64,000 bases of DNA from Adiantum capillus-veneris (taxonomy: Eukaryota; Streptophyta; Polypodiopsida; Polypodiales; Pteridaceae), in contig CM043960.1 of assembly GCA_014529385.2 (NCBI GenBank), forward strand, positions 24,242,396-24,306,395. Reading direction: 5' to 3'. This document shows positions 21,209-34,100 of this stretch, one piece after another. Each line of letters starts with the position of its first letter. The first letter of the stretch is position 1. The position numbers and the translations under genes are program-made. The notes below the pieces were generated by a model. The model made no database searches. It was not told where the DNA came from and saw only the letters and a list, made by a program, of their open reading frames with translations.

Positions 21209-24200
21209 ATGGCTGACAATATTAAAGAGAGTGAAATTAATGTTGATAACTTTGATTTTGCTCATGAGCAAGCTACTAATGATGCTTCAATGCTTGTTAA
21301 TTATCTTGTTTCTAGGCTTCAACAAGCCATGGGCAATCCATCTCTCCAAAGTGAAGTGCAACGGCAGCTCCGTGCTCACGGGATTCTCCAAGCTCATCAC
21401 CATGACGAGAGAACACCTAGGAAGCCTCCTTGTGAGACTACCAAAAGAGGTCTCTCTCCGATTCGGGAAGAAGAAGAGAATCCATATGAAGGGCTCAATA
21501 ACTTACTTCTTGATGATGCATCTCCTTCCCAAAGGAGAACTCAAGAGCCTCCACCGAAGGAACGAGAAAGAAGCGAGTCTCCCGCCACCTCGGCGGAGAT
21601 GGCTCCACGAAGACGGCGGGCTAAACGCTCTCCATCACCACCAAAGCGGAGAAGACCATCACACTCTTCTCCACGCCATAATTCAAAGAGGGATGATAAA
21701 AAGCAAGAGAAGAAAAAGGCGAGAAAAAGGACACCCTCTTCTCCATCTTCTTCATCCTCTTCCTCTTATGAAAGCTATGGTGAAGACGACAAAGATCAAG
21801 ACAAGAAAAAGGCGAGAAAGAGGTCACCCTCTTCTCCACCTTCTTCAAATTCTTCATCTTCTGAAGAAAGTGATGGTGCAACTTTTGAACCATCAAAAAG
21901 AAGAGGCCATAGGAAATCCTATGCCGCATGGAAGAGGTCGTCCAAGCTGAAGAAATTCAAAGAGGGAGGGAAGAGCATCTCTTTCCTTACCTATGATGGC
22001 ACCTTTGGTGCTACAGACAAAGTTTTGGCCTTTATCCAGCAATTCGATGCGGCGTTTGGAGATGAGGGCTTCACGGAGTCCTCTAAGCTACGCCATGTAG
22101 CTATGCACTTTCAAAAGTCCGCCAGACAATGGTGGTCTAGCCTACGAGCCAACGGTGAAGCTCCACGAACATGGAAGGCTTTAAGAGCTTCCATTATGAA
22201 GCAGTTTTTGGCCACCGATGCCAAAGACAAAGTACTCACCGAATGGCGAAGCTTAAAGCTCTCTCCCAATGAATCCATCCACAAATATGTAGACAAGTTT
22301 TGGGACCTACAACTCAAAGCCACTGTCTTCAAAAAGTTGGATTTTGGAGAGCAAAAGCAACAATTTTGTGCGGGCTTAACCGAAGAAATGGCGGAGTATG
22401 TCAACTCCCAAAGGCCACGTACCATATCGGCGGTAATACACCATACTGTGGTGGCCTCGCGAATCAATTTCCAAACGGGGGGTAAAAGAAATAATAAGCC
22501 CCCGGAAAACAAGGGTTCCAATGAGCCTAAGGGGAAGGACAATGTCCAAAAGTCTCCTAAGGGCAATTCCAACAAAGCTAAAGAGAAGGGAGTTTACAAA
22601 GGAAAGAATAAACTCTCTCCTGAAGAGCTTGAGCGTTATCGTAAAGATAACCGGTGTTTCAAGTGCGGTGAACAAGGGCATGCGTACCGCGCTTGTCCCC
22701 AAAAGAACAACCGCCAAGATCCTCCTAGAGCTTCTTTGGTTGAAATCCAAGAGGAGGAGATTCATCAAACTCACCACAAAGGATCTCCTCTATGCCATGC
22801 TTGGGGAAAGGTAAGAGAACATGATGCTTTTATTCTCTTTGACCCTGGTTCTACTCACAATTTCATATCTATGGAGTTAGCCACCAAGCTAGGCATACAA
22901 TCCTACGAGATGGGAGATATCCTACCCACAGACAGTGCCTTCAAGGGGCAAGAAGCTTCAGTCACTCCCTTAATCGGGAAATTGAGGCTTCATGTCCAAG
23001 GCTATGTGGACAAAGAGGACTTCTTTATCTCTCCTCTCAAGCATGAGGATGTAATCCTAGGGGCACCATGGTTTGACCGCCTGGCTGCCCATGTTAAATT
23101 TCCTGAAAGGAGAATCTCCTTTAAGTTCAGGGAAAAGGACATGTATATAGATGCTAGGGAGATGGGTAACACCATCCCCATTGTACATACACCAGCTTTC
23201 AACAAGTCAATAAAGAGCTCTATTTCCGTGTACATGATTTTTGTTAAAGATTCTCAAAATGAACCTAATGCTTTAGCAAAAGAAAATAAAAGCAACCAAA
23301 AGGAATTAGAGTTATCCAATTTTCTCAAGGGGTTTCAAGATGTCTTTATTGACGACATCCCTTGTGAGCTACCTCCTAAACGAGGTAATGACAACCATGC
23401 AATTGAACTTCTTCCAGCAAGTTCACCGCCTAACAAACCTCCTTATAGAGTTTCTCAAGCTCAACAAGAGGAGATTATGCGGCAAGTGCATGACTTAGTT
23501 GAGAAGGGCATGGTTAGGCCTAGCTCATCTCCATTTTGCTCACCTGTGCTATTAGTGCAAAAGAAAGACGGCACATATCGTATGTGTGTCGACTATAGAG
23601 CACTAAATAGGATCACTATCAAGAATAGGTTTCCCGTTCCACGGGTAGAAGACCTATTTGATAAGCTACAAGGATCGACCTACTTCAGTAGGATTGACCT
23701 AAAAGTGGCTACCATCAAATAAGGATAGTTGATCAAGACATTGTAAAGACCGCATTTCGTACTACATTTGGTCTTTACGAATACATTGTCATGCCTTTTG
23801 GCTTGACTAATGCACCAGCCACATTCAACCGCTTGATGGAGAAGCTGTTCAGGCCTCATCGAACCTTCACTGGAGTGTTCTTTGATGATATTATCATCTA
23901 CTCTAATTCATTGGAGGAACACAAGCAACACCTCCAGGTAATATTTCAAGTTTTAAGAGAGAATAAACTTTATGTTAATCGAAAGAAAAGTGAATTTTTC
24001 TTGCAAGAGATTCAATATTTAGGTCACATTATCTCTAGAGATGGAATCCAAATGGATCCATCCAAGTTAGAGGTAATAAAAGGATGGCCTAAACCAAGGA
24101 ATCTTCATGAACTAAGAAGCTTTATAGGTATGTGTGCATACTATAGACGCTTCATAGAAAAGTTCTCACAAATTGCGGGACCATTACATGACCTAACAAA

Positions 24201-26157
24201 GAAAAATGTTAGGTATACGTGGTCTGCTAAGGAGAACAATGCTTTCGAAAAGCTTAAAGAAAAGCTTATCTCTCAACCTGTGCTTACACTACCGGATCTC
24301 TCAAAACCATTTGAGGTCCAATGTGATGCTTGTGGTGATTGCCTTGGGGCTGTTCTGCTCCAAGAAGGGCACGCCATAGGCTATGAGAGTCGAAGGCTCG
24401 ACCCTGTTGAGCAAGCTCTAGGCATATACGAAAAAGAACTCCTTGCAGTTCTACATGCCTTAGACTCATGGAAGCACTATTTATTGGGGACTCCTTTCAT
24501 TCTGCGAACGGATCACCAAAGTCTTAAGTACTTCATGACGCAGACCAAGCTCTCCGACAAACAAATGAGGTGGGCAAATTTCCTTTCGCAATTTCATTTT
24601 CATATTGCTCACATTGCTGGCAAGCATAATCAAGTAGCCGATGCACTCTCAAGACGCCCGAGAGTGAATGCGGTTTCCATAGCAACTCACAATGATCTAT
24701 CTTTAATGATAGATGAGTATGCTATTGATCCCGATTTTAGAGATGTGATTTCAGCCCTTGCATTAGGGAAGAAAGAAGAACCATTTACTTTACAAGATGG
24801 TTATCTTCTCTATGGCAATAGACTATGCGTTACTAACTCACTACGTGAGAAAGTAATGTATGAATCTCATGCTCCCCCATATGCAGGGCATAGAGGGATT
24901 CAGTCTACCCTAAAGGGAATTGAAACATATTTCTATTGGCCTACCATGAAAGTGAACATACACGAGTATGTTTCCAAATGTGTGGTATGTCAAAAGACAA
25001 AATTTGATAGAGGGAAGCAACTTGGATTGCTTCAACCCTTGCCAATCCCTAATTCACCGTGGGAGAGCATATCCATGGATTTTATCTTTGGATTGCCTAA
25101 GTCTATCCATGGGAATACAGGAATATGGACGATAGTAGACAGGTTTAGTAAACAAGCTCATTTTATACCTGTCAAAAAGACTATCAAAGCCCATCAAATG
25201 GCAACCCTCTTCATTTCACAAATTTTCAAGTACCATGGCTTGCCAATGTCCATAGTGTCGGATAGAGATCCTAGAATGACCAGTAATTTCTGGAAGGGTC
25301 TCTTTGAGAATTTAGGAACAAGGCTAAACTTCTCTTCGGCCTATCACCCACAAACTGATGGCCAAAGTGAAATAGCTAACCTAACTATTCTTGATCTACT
25401 AAAAGCCTATGTAACGGAAGTAGATCAAAGATCCCAATGGGAGAAGTACTTACCCTTAGTAGAGTATGCTTACAATAACACTGTACATACTTCTACAGGA
25501 AAAGCACCTTTCGAGGTAATTGAGGGAAGATCAAAAAGTCCCTTGCTACTTAAGGTACATGGGAAGATCTTCGTTGCAGATGAGTATAGCCGAGACCTAC
25601 AAGAATCTTTCCAAAAGATTAAGGAGGCTATCTCTATCTCACAGCAAAGGCAAAAGGCTGCTGCTGACAAGCACAGAAGAGCCCAAGCCTTTAAAGAAAA
25701 CGATTGGGTCTTGTTAAAGTTTCCTAAGGCTCGATTAAGGCACACGACGGGCAAGAATCCTACGGGCCACCAAAAGTACTATGCTAAACTAGCAAAAAGG
25801 TATTATGGTCCCTTCCAGATTCTTAGGCCAATCAATGAGATGCCCTATCAACTTAAGTTTCCCAATCATTGGCTCATACACAATGCTTTTCATGTGAGCC
25901 TCTTAAAGCCTTACAAAGGAGAGCCACCTCAAGAACCAACTATTGAAGACCCACCGGAGATCGAGGACCACGAGGAGGTGCTGCAGCCCGAGTCCATTCT
26001 CCGACATGAAGACAAGGTATTAAGAGGCGGTAAGACTATCCAACGATATCTTATTAAGTTTAAGAATTATCCTTTTGAAGATGCTAGATGGATGCAAGGC
26101 ATACAATTAAAGGATAACCTAAACCTTGTCAATGCTTACAATGCTTCCCAAGAGTAA
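21209..26157 (+). pseudogene. CR gag-pol polyprotein, one frameshift in reverse transcriptase
   Basis: The first frame, 21209-23722, has a Gag with a Ser/Arg-rich N-terminal half (about residues 130-235). It continues with a capsid-like domain around QWWSSLRA, a CCHC knuckle [14 protein letters not shown], a protease with [11 protein letters not shown] (Pro in the usual Ser/Thr place) and the start of RT. A stop arises at 23722 because one A appears to be missing in the A-run near 23700-23704. The second frame, to 26157, has RT with FFDD, RNase H (CDACGDCLG, TDHQSLKY, ADALSR), the integrase zinc module (HAPPYAGH, CVVC) and the DDE core (SMDFIFGL, VSDRDPRM, DGQSEIAN). It ends in a chromodomain, about the last 55 residues. 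The chromodomain places it in the chromoviruses. Start chosen at the first ATG of the frame. Confidence 0.9.
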
Positions 26158-26515
26158 GCAAATGTACAAAATGTTAAAAATGAACAAAAATTTTTGTCTT
26201 ATAAGACTCTCTTTTTCTTTATTTGTGCACAAAAATGAAGTAGTATGCATGCTTAGATCAAGTTTGCGGGGACGACGTCTCCCAAACACCAAAGTAGAGC
26301 TTGTCACTCTACTATGGAAGACTGATAGGACTAATGTGCAGACATGCTTGCGGCAGCCTCAGGCTCTCAAGCGCCAAATGGACTAGTCATCCATTATGGA
26401 ATGATGTCGTAGGGTAACATAGGGATCCTCTACCCGCTAAGAAAAGGACTCATGCATATGCTTTATCTTCTCTACACCATAGTCGAGGACGACTATGATT
26501 TCAAGAGAAAGGTAA

Positions 26516-28110
26516 TGTCATAATAATCAATATCTAATTCTCCTAAATGATTTTCTCATATTAAACTGATCATTTAATGTGGGGAAGTGCCAAGGGAGAA
26601 AAAGCTAGAATATTGGTTAAGTTAGCAGACCGGCCACAGTAGGGATCCAAAGGAGGGAAAATAGGGATCCAAAGGGGGGGCCATCTGCAAAAGAGCCATG
26701 TGAAACAATGGGCCAAAAAGACCCTAAGGTTCAGCCCATTAAGACTTCCAAAATGCTAAGGTTCCAAAATTCAAAGGTTGTGTCCAAAGGTCAACCCTAG
26801 GGAAAATTGGATGCTTAGTGTGTGCCCAAAAAGTCTTTCTACATCCCTACATGGGAGGGGGCGAGCCCCAAAGCTAGGGGATGAGAGAGAAAGCCACACA
26901 CACACACACACAGGCTCCCTTTACACAAAGGGAATGAGGGACACATGTCAGCTCCCTAGGCCAGATGCCCACAAGGTGTGCCCAATTCCTATTGGAAGAC
27001 CCTTGAAGTGGACCAATGAGAATTAAGCTAGAGTAAATCTAGTTTAATTAATTTAAAAACATTTAATAAAAGAAACCAATGAGAATTAAGTCTCCTAGAA
27101 GACTATTGGGCAGTCTCCCAAGGGGTCCAATGAGCATTCAGGAGCCCCATGGCTTGCCTGATTCCTATTGGCCAGGAGGCAAAGGGGTCCAATGAGAGTT
27201 TAGTTTAATTATTTAATTACCTAAAGCTCTCACAAAAGGGGAAAGGGGGACACATGTCTAAAGGCTATCACTTATGCTGCTTAATCCCTATTGGCTTGAC
27301 CTGGGGAGGTCCAATGAGGCAAAAGCCAGACTTATTTAGCAGCTAGGGCTCGCCCAAGAGAGAGGGGGGGCCGATTTTTGCTTGGCATTCACACACACAC
27401 TCTCACACTTGACCATGTGTGAAGGGAAAATACTCTATCTCCTCCCAAGCTTTAATGGAGAGCTCATCACCTACTCCAAGCTTGTGAGATAGAAGCCTAC
27501 ATCAACACTCTCTTGGCATGTGGATGCAAATCCAACCAAGAGCCAAGCTTCAATGCATGCTCATCTTCTCTACCAAGCTAATTACTAAGCTAAGCTATGC
27601 TAATATGAGTGATTATGTGAGGAGATGTACTTCTTTCTCGTAAGATACTTCTTTTTCCTCTCAATCTACTCTCATACCCTGCTAGCTCTCACCATCTTCG
27701 AAGGTGTGTGAGGTCTTGGGTCTGGGAACGGGGATAATTCAAGTTGTGTTTGATTAAGTGTTTTGCTTGGTGTATGAAGCTTCCATCTTCATTGCACTAG
27801 CTAGTCTTGAAGGAACACAAAGAATTGTATTGTACAATGTCTCTCTTGATGGGAGAAACCATAATACAAAGCCTTTTGGAGGGGGGACCGGCTCCATGCA
27901 AATCCGGTCCTCAACTGTTGTCAATAGCTTAATTGTTGCTCTCTCTTTTGAAAGTATTGTCGATGCTATCTAACTAGGTGTTATGCTTTTTGTTGCTCTC
28001 TCCACCCAAGCACTCTTGTAATTCTCATTAGGAATCTATTCTAATGAAATGCCCACTATGTTCATGCTAAATTCCGCTACACATAAGATTTTAGGCCATT
28101 AAATGTTACA
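26516..28110 (+). repeat. CR 3' LTR
   Basis: The LTR is 1,595 bp and nearly identical to 19199-20791. It is preceded by the purine-rich CAAGAGAAAGGTAA, the likely polypurine tract. Confidence 0.95.
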
Positions 28111-28263
28111 TGAGTGATAGAAGAGGCAAGTCGAAAACTCAAAATTTTCAATCAAAAGATGTGAGCACGAGTAGAAAAGAGCGTTATACACCATGGAAGG
28201 TACTTAGAGAGCCAGAGCTTTTACAACACGGAGCAAAATTGTTCAAATACAATATTTGTGGCT

Positions 28264-31200
28264 TTAAGAGATCTCTCTCTCATCCTCGCATAACTCAGCA
28301 TAACTTCCTATATCTATATAGAGCTCTCCGTTTAAACACATATCCTCTGTTTCATTTTGTAGCTCCTCTGCATGCACCCCATATAGAGTAGTAGCATCTT
28401 GATGCTCGTCTGGCACCACCGCAGCGGCTTCTGATTGAGCATCTTCTCTGATCTCCTCCATTGATGCCGTTGTGATTGGCACATGGTAGCCTTCATACGT
28501 CCTTGCACTACGAGGGGCTACCTCTATGACGTACCACCAATTTGATGTAGACTTTGTAGGATGAAATATTACCTGTCAGAGCCACATAACTTACATGAGA
28601 GCTTTCAAGCACATAACTTGTAAAAGGGGGATGTTAACTATTTACATACTTACTTGATCACAATGCTCGGGTAGTACGAAAGTGTCTCTTAGGTCAGTCC
28701 ATTTCTTAGTAGAATCCACCTCAAGAAAACCAAACTCTCCTCTACGCACAGTAGCATTGCGACCCTCCATGATTATCTTGAACCATTGCACGTCGAACAA
28801 GTCGACCAAAAATCCTCTGTAATCGATCCTCAAAATCTCTTGCAGCGTGCCGAAGTAAGTGAGTTCCGCCACCACAGGATCTGCATCAGAGGAACGTCGT
28901 CGACTAGACTGTTCAAATTTTTCCATGATTCCACAATCTTGAGTAAAACGCTTTTTGTTGATTAGTTCCACCCTAAAATGTCGACCTTTACACCATGCTG
29001 ATGTCTATAACTTATACTACAACGAACAAAGATTATGAGTGGCCGTTCAAACGTTTATAAATAAAGTCACTTGCTAGTCATACATTGCAAACTTACCTTG
29101 GTCGCGCAACCCCGAGAGTACTCCCACTCTTCCTCAGTCACTTCGTCACCGCATTGTTGTGCGCTTTTCAATTGGTTGTGCAGCCATCTTAAGCTCATGA
29201 AGGTTGGTAGGCTCTCCAGAACCGCTGGATAGTGCATCGGTGGTCGTCTTCCCCGTCTCCACTCGATTCGTGCCCTTTGTTGCTCTTGCTTTGCATCCTC
29301 ATATTGTGAAATCCACTTTTGCATCACTGGATTGTGAAGCATGCAAAATCGGTTGATTTTAACCTCTAGATCTTCCGTCATCTTCTTCTCAACACCGAGA
29401 TTGCACATGACAATCCCAGATATGCGCTCATCATCTATGGTTCGCCATAGCGTGTCCCGGGCTTTATCAAATCCTTCTCGCCACTCTCCAATGTACACTA
29501 GGGACTCTGATACCAACCAACCTTCTGCCATGCTACCCTCCGGACGTGCCTTTTGACGCACATATCCCTTAAGCGTTTTCATGAAACGTTCTAAGAAGAA
29601 CATCCATCTGGAATGAACTGTGCCAGCTATTTCCACCTCATCAACTATGTGAACAAGAAGATGCACCTGAATGGTTAGCATGGTAGTAGGAAAATGTTTC
29701 TCAAACATGCACACAAGCTCCGCAGCATTTAGTTTGGCGAATGGTATGGAGTCTACGTTGATCTCCTTTTGTGAGATCCATTGCACCAGCTTTGCAAGTT
29801 TGTAGATTGTGTTACGGATGTCGAGAGACAAACATCCCTCAATGGCAACCGGTAAAATAAACTGTAAAGTATGTGCAGCAATGATATTAAAGTCCACATT
29901 TTATGCAATGATATTAAAGTCCACTATGAACGTACCTGACACATTTTATGCCAATCGTGTGACTTCAAACCGGTAAGCTTTCCTTCTTTAGTAAAACACG
30001 TTCGGAGCGAGTGCATAACACCAGTGGGGGTCCGCAAAGATCGAATGGTCTCTTTTACTTTGCGTTCTTGGGCTCCTGTGAAAATCCATGGTGCTTTAGG
30101 GAGTTTTATCGATCCATCAAATGCTATTTGCGGCCAATATTGCTCCATACGATCCACATTTCTAAGGTCAACTCTGGCTCCCAAAGTATCTTTCTTGCCG
30201 GTCAGATGGTCCCATAGTAGATTACCCACATTCTTGAATATGTGCATTGGATCGAGCAAGTGATTGATCATGAGTCGGGGCCAGTATGGTAACTCGTACC
30301 ATAGAGATAGTCTCTTCATCCCTGGAGGCAATCCGTCATCGCACATCTCCTTCTGCTCTAACCATGCTTGTGCAGACATCCTTGGTGGCTCTCTTCCCAA
30401 AAAGCCATCGCGTAACACATGATTCTCTAGAAGATACGCTTGATGACCTTCGTAGATTTGCTTCTTCAGTGAGGGTGCCCTACGTGCATTCAGTCTAGGT
30501 CCACATGTGACACATGCTCTGTATCCGCTTGTTTGAAGCCCTGCATGTATACACATGATAATAGATCAACTATGGGAAAAAACAAGATTTACAGTGTCTG
30601 AGTGAGGAGTGTCAATAGATCACCTGAGCATTCTGTTAGCCTGGGATAGTCATGCATGGTCCACATTAGAATGCCTCTGATCAAAGCATTTCGTCGTCTT
30701 GTGTGTCGGCTCATATCCACCACCTCTATGCCAATCCACAATTGTTGTAGCTCTTCCAATAGTGGACGAAGATACACATCCATATTCCCCACTTTATATC
30801 GCCCTGGCACAATCAAGCTTAGCCATAGGTGCCCCTTCTTCGTAGTCAACCACGGGGGAATGTTGTAGTTGACGATGACAACGGGCCATACACTGTAAGA
30901 TGTTGATCTTTGACCAAATGGATTTACGCCATCCATAGCCAGGCCTAAGCGCAAATTTCGAGCTTCCCTAGCAAAATCCGACCATGTTCCATTTATATGT
31001 TTCCGGGCTGCGCAATCTGCAGGAATTCGTAGCACACCATCCGAAGATTTATTCTCCTCATGCCATGATGCTAGGGCGGCCATCGACTTACATTTGAAGA
31101 AATGCTTGATGCGAGGAAGCAGAGGAAAATGTCGCAAAACCTTTTGTGGAATTTTTGTCCCGTGGAGATCTACTCGATATCTTTCGGAATCACATTTCGG

Positions 31201-31992
31201 ACACTTCTCCATGTCTATGTATTCCCCTCTGAAAAGAATGCAGTCATTAGGACAAGCGTGGATAGAATTGTAATCCATCCCCAAGTTTCGCAAAATCTTT
31301 CTTGCTTCATCTCGGGAATCTGGCATCACATTGTCAGCTGGTAGTATGTGCTCTTTAAGCAATCTACACAACATAAAAATACGATACAGTCATGTAAAAA
31401 TCTATCAGATCATTATACATTTAGAGTTTTATTAAAGTAAACTAATTGTAATAGATCACCTGAAAAGCGCTGTGATGCTAGTGTCACTCCATCCAAACTT
31501 TGTCTGCATGTTGAGAAGAACCAGGAGTGCTTTCAATCTAGACATACATGCTCCATTATACAATGGCGTATCAGCTTCACTTTTCATATCATCATAGATA
31601 AGCCTTTCTGAATCCATGATCGTCTCGATCATTTCATCAATCTCGGGCTCAAACATTGCCTCGTTGGGAATGTGCTCTGCATGATCATCCCCCGAGCTGT
31701 CAGAGGCTACATCTTGTGGCCTCACATATGCTGCTTGACCAAAGCGCCTGCGAACACGTCTATTGGGTTGCAAGATTGCTGCTTGTTGGCCAGCGTCAGA
31801 GTCCGACGAGTTATAATTGGCAACAACTCGATCTATAATAGATGGATCGAACTCGCCAAATTCGCGAACGTGCTGCAAAGAAACACGTCTTGTCCGTCGC
31901 ACAGCATGCTTGCATTGATTACAAGGACATAAGACTCTCGTTGAGAGATAGGTGTTTCGGTTGGACGGCCCCACATCCTCGTCATTACTCAT
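28264..31992 (-). CDS. CACTA transposase (TNP2 type), six exons, intact
   Basis: The predicted exons are 31992-31460, 31363-30624, 30540-29936, 29861-29097, 29004-28654 and 28572-28264. Every junction has GT and AG ends, and the lengths sum to 3,303 bases, giving 1,100 codons and a stop with all phases agreeing. Exon 1 has the N-terminal Cys-rich transposase-associated domain (CPCNQCKH). Exons 2-3 have the TNP2 domain (HACPNDCILFRGEY, CPKCDSERY, AMDGVNPF, LLDPMHIFKNV). Exon 4 has the DUF4218-like domain (RWMFFLERFMKTLKGYVR). Exon 5 has the DUF4216-like segment (YFGTLQEILRIDY). It would cut and rejoin the CACTA ends in the nucleus. The frame is undamaged, unlike most genes in the window. Confidence 0.9.
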
Positions 31993-32054
31993 AATGAGGG
32001 TAAAAATCTTATAACCTGGACAAAAAAATTAATATTCTATTGGCATTCTTCGTC

Positions 32055-32057
<3 letters not shown>

Positions 32058-32087
<30 letters not shown>
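32058..32087. repeat. (CT)n microsatellite
   Basis: An uninterrupted CT repeat of about 30 bp lies some 65 bp upstream of the transposase ATG. It may be part of the 5' leader. Confidence 0.9.
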
Positions 32088-32088
<1 letters not shown>

Positions 32089-32329
32089 ACCTCACATTCT
32101 CTAGTCATGTCCAATCCCCGCACACCTCGGTCTAGAGGTGCACGGAGATCAGAACCACCGCGTTATAATCTCGTCTTTATTGGTCAATACCTATATTTGT
32201 GGGTACAAGAAATCTACACACCCACGTCTACATGATACTGCATGTAGTGGAAAAAACCCCTTTGCCTCTTCTCTAGCTGTAGCACTTCACAGCATCTTAA
32301 CATCTTTTCACAGTAGATCTTTTCACTGT

Positions 32330-32520
32330 TCGTCTAACTCTAAACCCTAAACCGTAAGTAATTCTTGCGTGGACTCGATCTAACGTAAATAAGCGTAAAT
32401 CTAAATAAACGTAAATCTAACTAAAAATAAACCTAAATCTAATTTAACGTACGTCTACATCTAGCCTAATCTTTAACGTCTTTTGGGATAGTTTCCTACG
32501 ACGTTAAAACTCTCTTCTTC

Positions 32521-32567
<47 letters not shown>

Positions 32568-33460
32568 GGGGGGGGTAAACCTAAATAAACCTAAGTCTAA
32601 TCTAATATAACATAAATCTAAATCTAACGTAAATTATGTTATATTAAAAACAAAGAACTAAACTAACAGGATTATAAGAACCTTAAAACTAATTTAACAC
32701 ATAATTTTTCACATAACTCGGCAAGAGTTGGCATTCTCATCACTAAAGATGTGAGAGTTAACTTCCGGCGGTGACGCTGCCTCATCTCCATCCACATCTG
32801 ACGACAGCAATTGGCCCTTTAGACCGTTCTTGCTCTTGTTACTAACTTTGAAGTTGTTGTTGAATGACTAGAGGTTGTCTAGATGGTCATTGTGTCGGGG
32901 ATGTAGTGACTCTTGCCGCCCTGAAGATCCATCTTCTTCCCTATCTTCTGAAGACATTTCACCAGTACTTTTGGATCGACGGAGCCCACCATGAGTGAAG
33001 GCAGCAATACCCTATATTCCATTGAGGGCTTTCTTCACCCGCTTCATGCAGGCATCGCAGTCTATGGAGACCTAAATCTAATCTAATATAACGTAAATCT
33101 AAATCTAGCGTAAATAAACGTAAATCTAGTTAAAAATAAACCTAAATCTAATCTAATTTAACTTAAATAAACCTAAATCTAATTTAACGTAAGTCTACAT
33201 CTAACCTAATCTTTAACGTCTTTTAGGATAGTTTCCTACGACGTTATAACTCTCTTCTTCTTGTGTGTGTGCGCGTGTGTGGATGTGTGTGCCAATAAAA
33301 AGAGATAAATGGTATAACCTTTCTATCACCCATGCCAAGTATGATAGATTGATTATGCCATTTCCCTCTTGAATAATAGGTCTTGAGTTTAACTCCTCGT
33401 CGGCTAGATCTTTAGGTCTTTTAATTTTAATTAGTTTCCTACGACGTTAAATTAGTTTCT
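32330..33460. repeat. CACTA internal duplication around the HIPP fragment
   Basis: Text running from GTAAATCTA through AAAATAAACCTAAATCTAA to TAGTTTCCTACGACGTTA and TCTCTTCTTCTTGTGTGTG occurs at about 32410-32525 and again at about 33120-33265. A third partial copy of TAGTTTCCTACGACGTTA lies near 33431. A (TG)n tract and 11 G residues at 32522-32575 follow the first copy. AAACCTAAATCTAAT-type low-complexity units fill the rest. Confidence 0.7.
32709..33071 (-). pseudogene. Captured HIPP-type heavy-metal-associated protein gene fragment
   Basis: On the minus strand from 33071 the frame reads VSIDCDACMKRVKKALNGI, the start of an HMA metal-binding domain with its Cys-x-x-Cys pair (CDAC). After one TAG it continues through a polar stretch and a second TAG, and ends NSCRVM and a stop. 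A C-terminal Cys followed by three residues fits the isoprenylation box of plant HIPP proteins. The middle of the HMA domain is missing, so two parts of a host gene appear joined. It lies inside the CACTA, upstream of and on the same strand as the transposase, and is flanked by duplicated AT-rich DNA. Such gene capture is known for CACTA elements; this case is inferred. Confidence 0.65.
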
Positions 33461-33464
33461 CTCT

Positions 33465-33684
33465 CTTTCTTTCTCAATGTGTGTGCGTTTTTTTGGATCG
33501 TATGCATGTTTTCTCTCTCTTTTCCTCTCTCAATGTGTGCGTTTTTTGTTTATGCATGTTCTCTCTCTCTTTTCCTCTCTCAATGCGTGCGTTTTTTGTT
33601 TATGCATGCTCTCTCTCTTTTCCTCTCTCAATGTGTGTGTGCATTCTTTGTTTATGTATGTGTGTGTGCGTTTTTGTTTATGTT

Positions 33685-33715
<31 letters not shown>

Positions 33716-33869
33716 AAAAACACTATGTGTGTGTGTATGTGTGTGTGAGAGAGAGAGAGAGAGGGAGAGAGAAAGAGGGGAAGGGAACATGAGAATGAGG
33801 AGAGGGAAGGAGCATACCTGGCTTTCCTTCCTCTCCTCGTGTGTGTGTGTGTGTGTGTGTGTGGAGAAG

Positions 33870-33910
<41 letters not shown>
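33465..33910. repeat. CT/GT/GA simple-sequence block
   Basis: Four degenerate units of about 46-58 bp (CTCTCTCTTTTCCTCTCTCAATGTGTGYG followed by TTTTTTGTTTATGCATG) lie at 33510-33700. They are followed by CT, GT and GA microsatellites to 33907. Long frames here are artefacts of the repeats. Confidence 0.85.
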
Positions 33911-33984
33911 GAGCGTTACCTGCTCCTTGCTTGAGGGCGCCGAAAAACTCAGATCTGAGATCTGAGTTTTTGGGCGCGCTCGGT

Positions 33985-34100
33985 TAATTTTTTAGCCCAG
34001 CCGGCGTCGCTATGAGCGTTGGAAATTTCTTTGTAAATTTGCAACGCTCATAGCGACGCCGGGAAATTTTTTTTGAGCATCGCTGTGTGAGCATCGCTAA
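33985..34100. repeat. CACTA right subterminal repeats
   Basis: GGCGTCGCTATGAGCG and CGCTCATAGCGACGCC occur in inverted order, with related GCATCGCT copies toward the end. These match the left subterminal motif. Confidence 0.8.

Larger units (their letters stand above)
19199..28110 (+). mobile_element. Element CR: young chromovirus (Ty3/gypsy) inside the CACTA
   Basis: The direct LTRs are 19199-20791 and 26516-28110, both TGTCAT...TTACA, flanked by the 4-bp duplication TGAG (19195-19198 and 28111-28114). I saw only two substitutions and one extra CA between the LTRs, so insertion is recent. A primer site for initiator Met tRNA, a gag-pol frame and a C-terminal chromodomain are present. A one-base frameshift in RT is the only coding defect seen. 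Confidence 0.95.

Noticed and set aside
21201-21950. 249-codon frame on the + strand
   Set aside because: It is a second frame over the low-complexity Ser/Arg part of the CR gag.
33477-33965. Overlapping long frames in several phases
   Set aside because: They arise from CT, GT and GA microsatellites, which are open in many frames.
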